Assembly: GCA_910588365.1 (NCBI GenBank)
Contig: CAJUQS010000049.1
Coordinates: forward strand, 1-21,228
Length of the DNA stretch: 21,228 bases
Direction: 5' to 3'
Origin: an uncultured Oscillospiraceae bacterium
GTDB taxonomy: Bacteria; Bacillota; Clostridia; Oscillospirales; Oscillospiraceae
Part shown: one piece after another, positions 19,511 through 21,228 of the stretch
Numbering within the stretch: position 1 is the first letter of the stretch
Layout: every line of letters starts with the position of its first letter
The notes under the pieces: model-generated
The model's database searches: none
What the model saw: the letters and a program-made list of their open reading frames with translations, nothing else
What the model was told of the DNA's origin: nothing
Program-made: the position numbers and the translations under genes

Positions 19511-21067
19511 ATGAAAAAGACGCTTCTCTCTCTGCTGCTGGCTCTTGTGCTGGCGCTGACCGCCTGCGGCGGCAATTCTGGTACCCCCTCTGACAGCTCC
19601 GCTCCCGCCGCCGGAGGCTCCACCCTGGTCTACGGCAGCGGCGACTATACCCGCATCAACCCGGCCATGGACGAGCACGGGGAGATCAACATTCTCCTGT
19701 TCAACGGCCTCACCGCCCACGACGGCAAAAACCAGGTGGTCCCTTCCCTGGCCAGAAGCTGGGAGTTTGATGAGAGCACCTATACCTACACCTTCCACCT
19801 GGAGGAGGGGGTGAAGTGGCACGACGGCCAGCCCTTCACCGCCGGGGACGTGAAGTTCACCATCGAGGCCATCATGGACCCGGACAACGGCTCGGAGAAC
19901 GCCCCCAACTATGAGGACGTGGAGGAGATCACGGTGGTGGACGATCACACCGTCGCCTTCCGGCTCTCTGCCCCCAACGCGGCCTTTCTGGACTATATGA
20001 CCATGTCCGTGCTGCCCAGGCACCTGCTGGAGGGGGAGGACTTCCAGGAGTCCGCCTTCTTCCGCGCCCCGGTGGGTACCGGCCCCTATCAGCTGGCCGC
20101 CTGGGACGAGGGGCAGGCCATCACCCTCGCCCGGAACGAGGACTACTTCAAGGGCCCCGCCAACATCGAGACGATCGTCTTCAAGATTGTCACCGACGAC
20201 AACGCCAAGGCGGTGCAGATGCAGTCCGGGGAGCTGGATCTGGCGCTGCTGACCCCCAAGGACGCGGCCAATTTCCAGGGAAAAGAGGGCTTCACCGTCT
20301 ACGAGATGGAGACTTCGGACTACCGGGGCATCCTCTTCAACTTCCAGAACCCCTATTGGACGGAGAACCGGGATCTGATTCCCGCCGTGTGCTGCGCCAT
20401 TGACCGGCAGGCCATCGTGGACGCGGTGCTCCTGGGCCGGGGCGTCCCGGCCTACAGCCCCCTCCAGCGCAACCTCTACAACCTGGAGGACGTGGAGCGC
20501 TGGGACTGCGACCCCGCCCGTGCCCGGCAGATCCTGGAGGACGCCGGATGCACCCTGAACGGCGAGGGCTTCTATGAGCGGGACGGCCAGGAGGTTGGCT
20601 TCGTCCTCAGCGTGGGGGCCGGGGATCAGGTCCGGCTGGACATCGCCCAGGCCGCCGCCCAGCAGCTCCAGGAGGTGGGCATCCGCTGTACCGTGGAGGT
20701 CCCGGCCAAGGTGGACTGGGGCGGCCAGATGGCCTACCTCATCGGCTGGGGCAGTCCCTTTGACGCGGACGACCACACCTACAAGGTCTTCGGCACCGGT
20801 AAGGGCGCCAACTACTCCGGCTACTCCAACCCCCAGGTGGACCAGTACCTGAGCGAGGCCCGCCAGTCCGCCGACCCCGCCGTCCGCAAGGCGGCCTATG
20901 CCAGGTTCCAGGAGGCCCTGGCCGCGGACCCCGCCTTCGCCTTCATCTGCTACGTGGACGCGGACTACACGGCCAAATCATCCCTCCAGGGCATCTCCCC
21001 CGATACCGTCATGGGCCACCACGGCGTGGGGATCTTCTGGAACGTGTGCGACTGGACAATCGGGTAG
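19511..21067 (+). CDS. peptide-binding lipoprotein of an ABC importer (OppA/DppA family)
   Basis: 518 aa from the ATG at 19511, fixed by AAGGAGG, 8 nt upstream, and by the signal peptide MKKTLLSLLLALVLALTAC (lipobox LTAC, Cys19); the open frame extends upstream but that part is not coding. The mature protein is a family 5 solute-binding protein: LFNGLTAHDGKNQVVPSLA (65-83), the family hallmark TFHLEEGVKWHDGQPFTAGDV (split 96-116), VGTGPYQL (near 190), IPAVCCAIDRQAIVDAVLLG, then the C-terminal LIGWGSPFDADDHTYKVFG. These proteins capture peptides (or dipeptides, nickel, haem) outside the membrane for an Opp/Dpp permease. No permease or ATPase gene follows in the window; the next gene is convergent, so this is an orphan binding protein here. 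Beside an XRE-TPR regulator and secreted peptide it may bind the signal (inference). Confidence 0.93.
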   Translation: MKKTLLSLLLALVLALTACGGNSGTPSDSSAPAAGGSTLVYGSGDYTRINPAMDEHGEINILLFNGLTAHDGKNQVVPSLARSWEFDESTYTYTFHLEEGVKWHDGQPFTAGDVKFTIEAIMDPDNGSENAPNYEDVEEITVVDDHTVAFRLSAPNAAFLDYMTMSVLPRHLLEGEDFQESAFFRAPVGTGPYQLAAWDEGQAITLARNEDYFKGPANIETIVFKIVTDDNAKAVQMQSGELDLALLTPKDAANFQGKEGFTVYEMETSDYRGILFNFQNPYWTENRDLIPAVCCAIDRQAIVDAVLLGRGVPAYSPLQRNLYNLEDVERWDCDPARARQILEDAGCTLNGEGFYERDGQEVGFVLSVGAGDQVRLDIAQAAAQQLQEVGIRCTVEVPAKVDWGGQMAYLIGWGSPFDADDHTYKVFGTGKGANYSGYSNPQVDQYLSEARQSADPAVRKAAYARFQEALAADPAFAFICYVDADYTAKSSLQGISPDTVMGHHGVGIFWNVCDWTIG

Positions 21068-21090
21068 GCAGTCATTCTTTTCTTTTGAAA
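21066..21090 (+). repeat. dispersed repeat, partial copy (F)
   Basis: AGGCAGTCAT (identical to the start of copy A) followed by TCTTTTCTTTTGAAA, a half hairpin. It overlaps the last bases of the peptide-binding lipoprotein stop codon and fills the gap to the convergent gene. Confidence 0.55.
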
Positions 21091-21096
21091 TGCGAA

Positions 21097-21228
21097 TCAA
21101 TAGTAGAAACGCTCTAAAAAGGCGAAAAAAGCGAGAGCGGAGAAGACGAGGAAAAAGATGCCCTGTAGAGAGCGGGCGCGAGAGGCATCCTGGAAGGCAG
21201 CTTTGAGATTAGCCCAATGGAAAAAGGA
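21097..21228 (-). CDS. C-terminal end of an unknown, probably membrane, protein (runs off the right edge)
   Basis: On the minus strand an open frame from the window edge ends at TGA (21097-21099). Its 43 codons read SFFHWANLKAAFQDASRA, then RSLQGIFFLVFSALAFFAF and LERFYY. The hydrophobic stretch near the end looks like a transmembrane helix, and codon use is that of a real gene. It is convergent with the lipoprotein gene, 29 nt away. Too little is present to name a family. Confidence 0.6.
   Translation of the reverse strand, partial: SFFHWANLKAAFQDASRARSLQGIFFLVFSALAFFAFLERFYY

Overview
The window comes from a GC-rich member of the Clostridia, most likely Oscillospiraceae (relatives of Oscillibacter, Flavonifractor and Dysosmobacter). 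The evidence is the first ~389 nt of a 16S rRNA gene on the minus strand, AGGAGG-type ribosome binding sites, many lipobox lipoproteins and GC-rich codon use. The species cannot be named from the sequence alone.

Left part (1-5250): the 5' end of 16S rRNA is preceded by four tandem sigma-A-type promoters spaced almost exactly 104 bp apart, all reading left. Reading right from the same intergenic region are a YhaN/SbcC-like membrane ATPase, a putative ABC-transporter type IV (CmpB-like) membrane protein with a coiled-coil tail, and an Mrp/NBP35-type Fe-S carrier ATPase that ends at a bidirectional terminator.

Middle left (5250-11180, all minus strand): a membrane-anchored protein of unknown function, then a blaI-blaR1-like pair. 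The repressor has a clear autoregulatory promoter with two palindromic operators. The M56 metalloprotease antirepressor is very large (1195 aa) and its ~850-residue extracytoplasmic part is built from duplicated domains. A dispersed palindromic repeat family sits in the gaps of this region, including inside the blaI-blaR1 operon. Upstream is a broken small-protein gene that keeps its promoter, RBS and terminator.

Middle (11180-12650): a lipoprotein/membrane-protein gene pair, then a compact type I toxin-antitoxin locus. This has a 29-aa hydrophobic holin-like toxin (TxpA/BsrG type) on the minus strand and a convergent antisense RNA with its own near-consensus promoter and terminator. The 5' and 3' ends of the toxin mRNA are complementary over ~24 bp.

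Right part (12650-21228): two tandem paralogous lipoproteins, each an N-terminal beta-propeller-like half fused to a family 1 solute-binding half, and a secreted cysteine-rich small protein. Divergent from these is an XRE-TPR regulator of the RRNPP/Rgg type. Tail to tail with the regulator, sharing a CTAG stop, is a small secreted Pro-rich peptide gene, followed by an OppA/DppA-type peptide-binding lipoprotein. Regulator, secreted peptide and peptide-binding lipoprotein together suggest a peptide quorum-sensing module. A second copy of the regulator-peptide pair survives as a microhomology-deletion scar at 12648-12770 beside the first lipoprotein gene. Shared sequence motifs in the promoter regions of this part are candidate regulator sites. 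The window ends inside a convergent minus-strand gene of unknown function.
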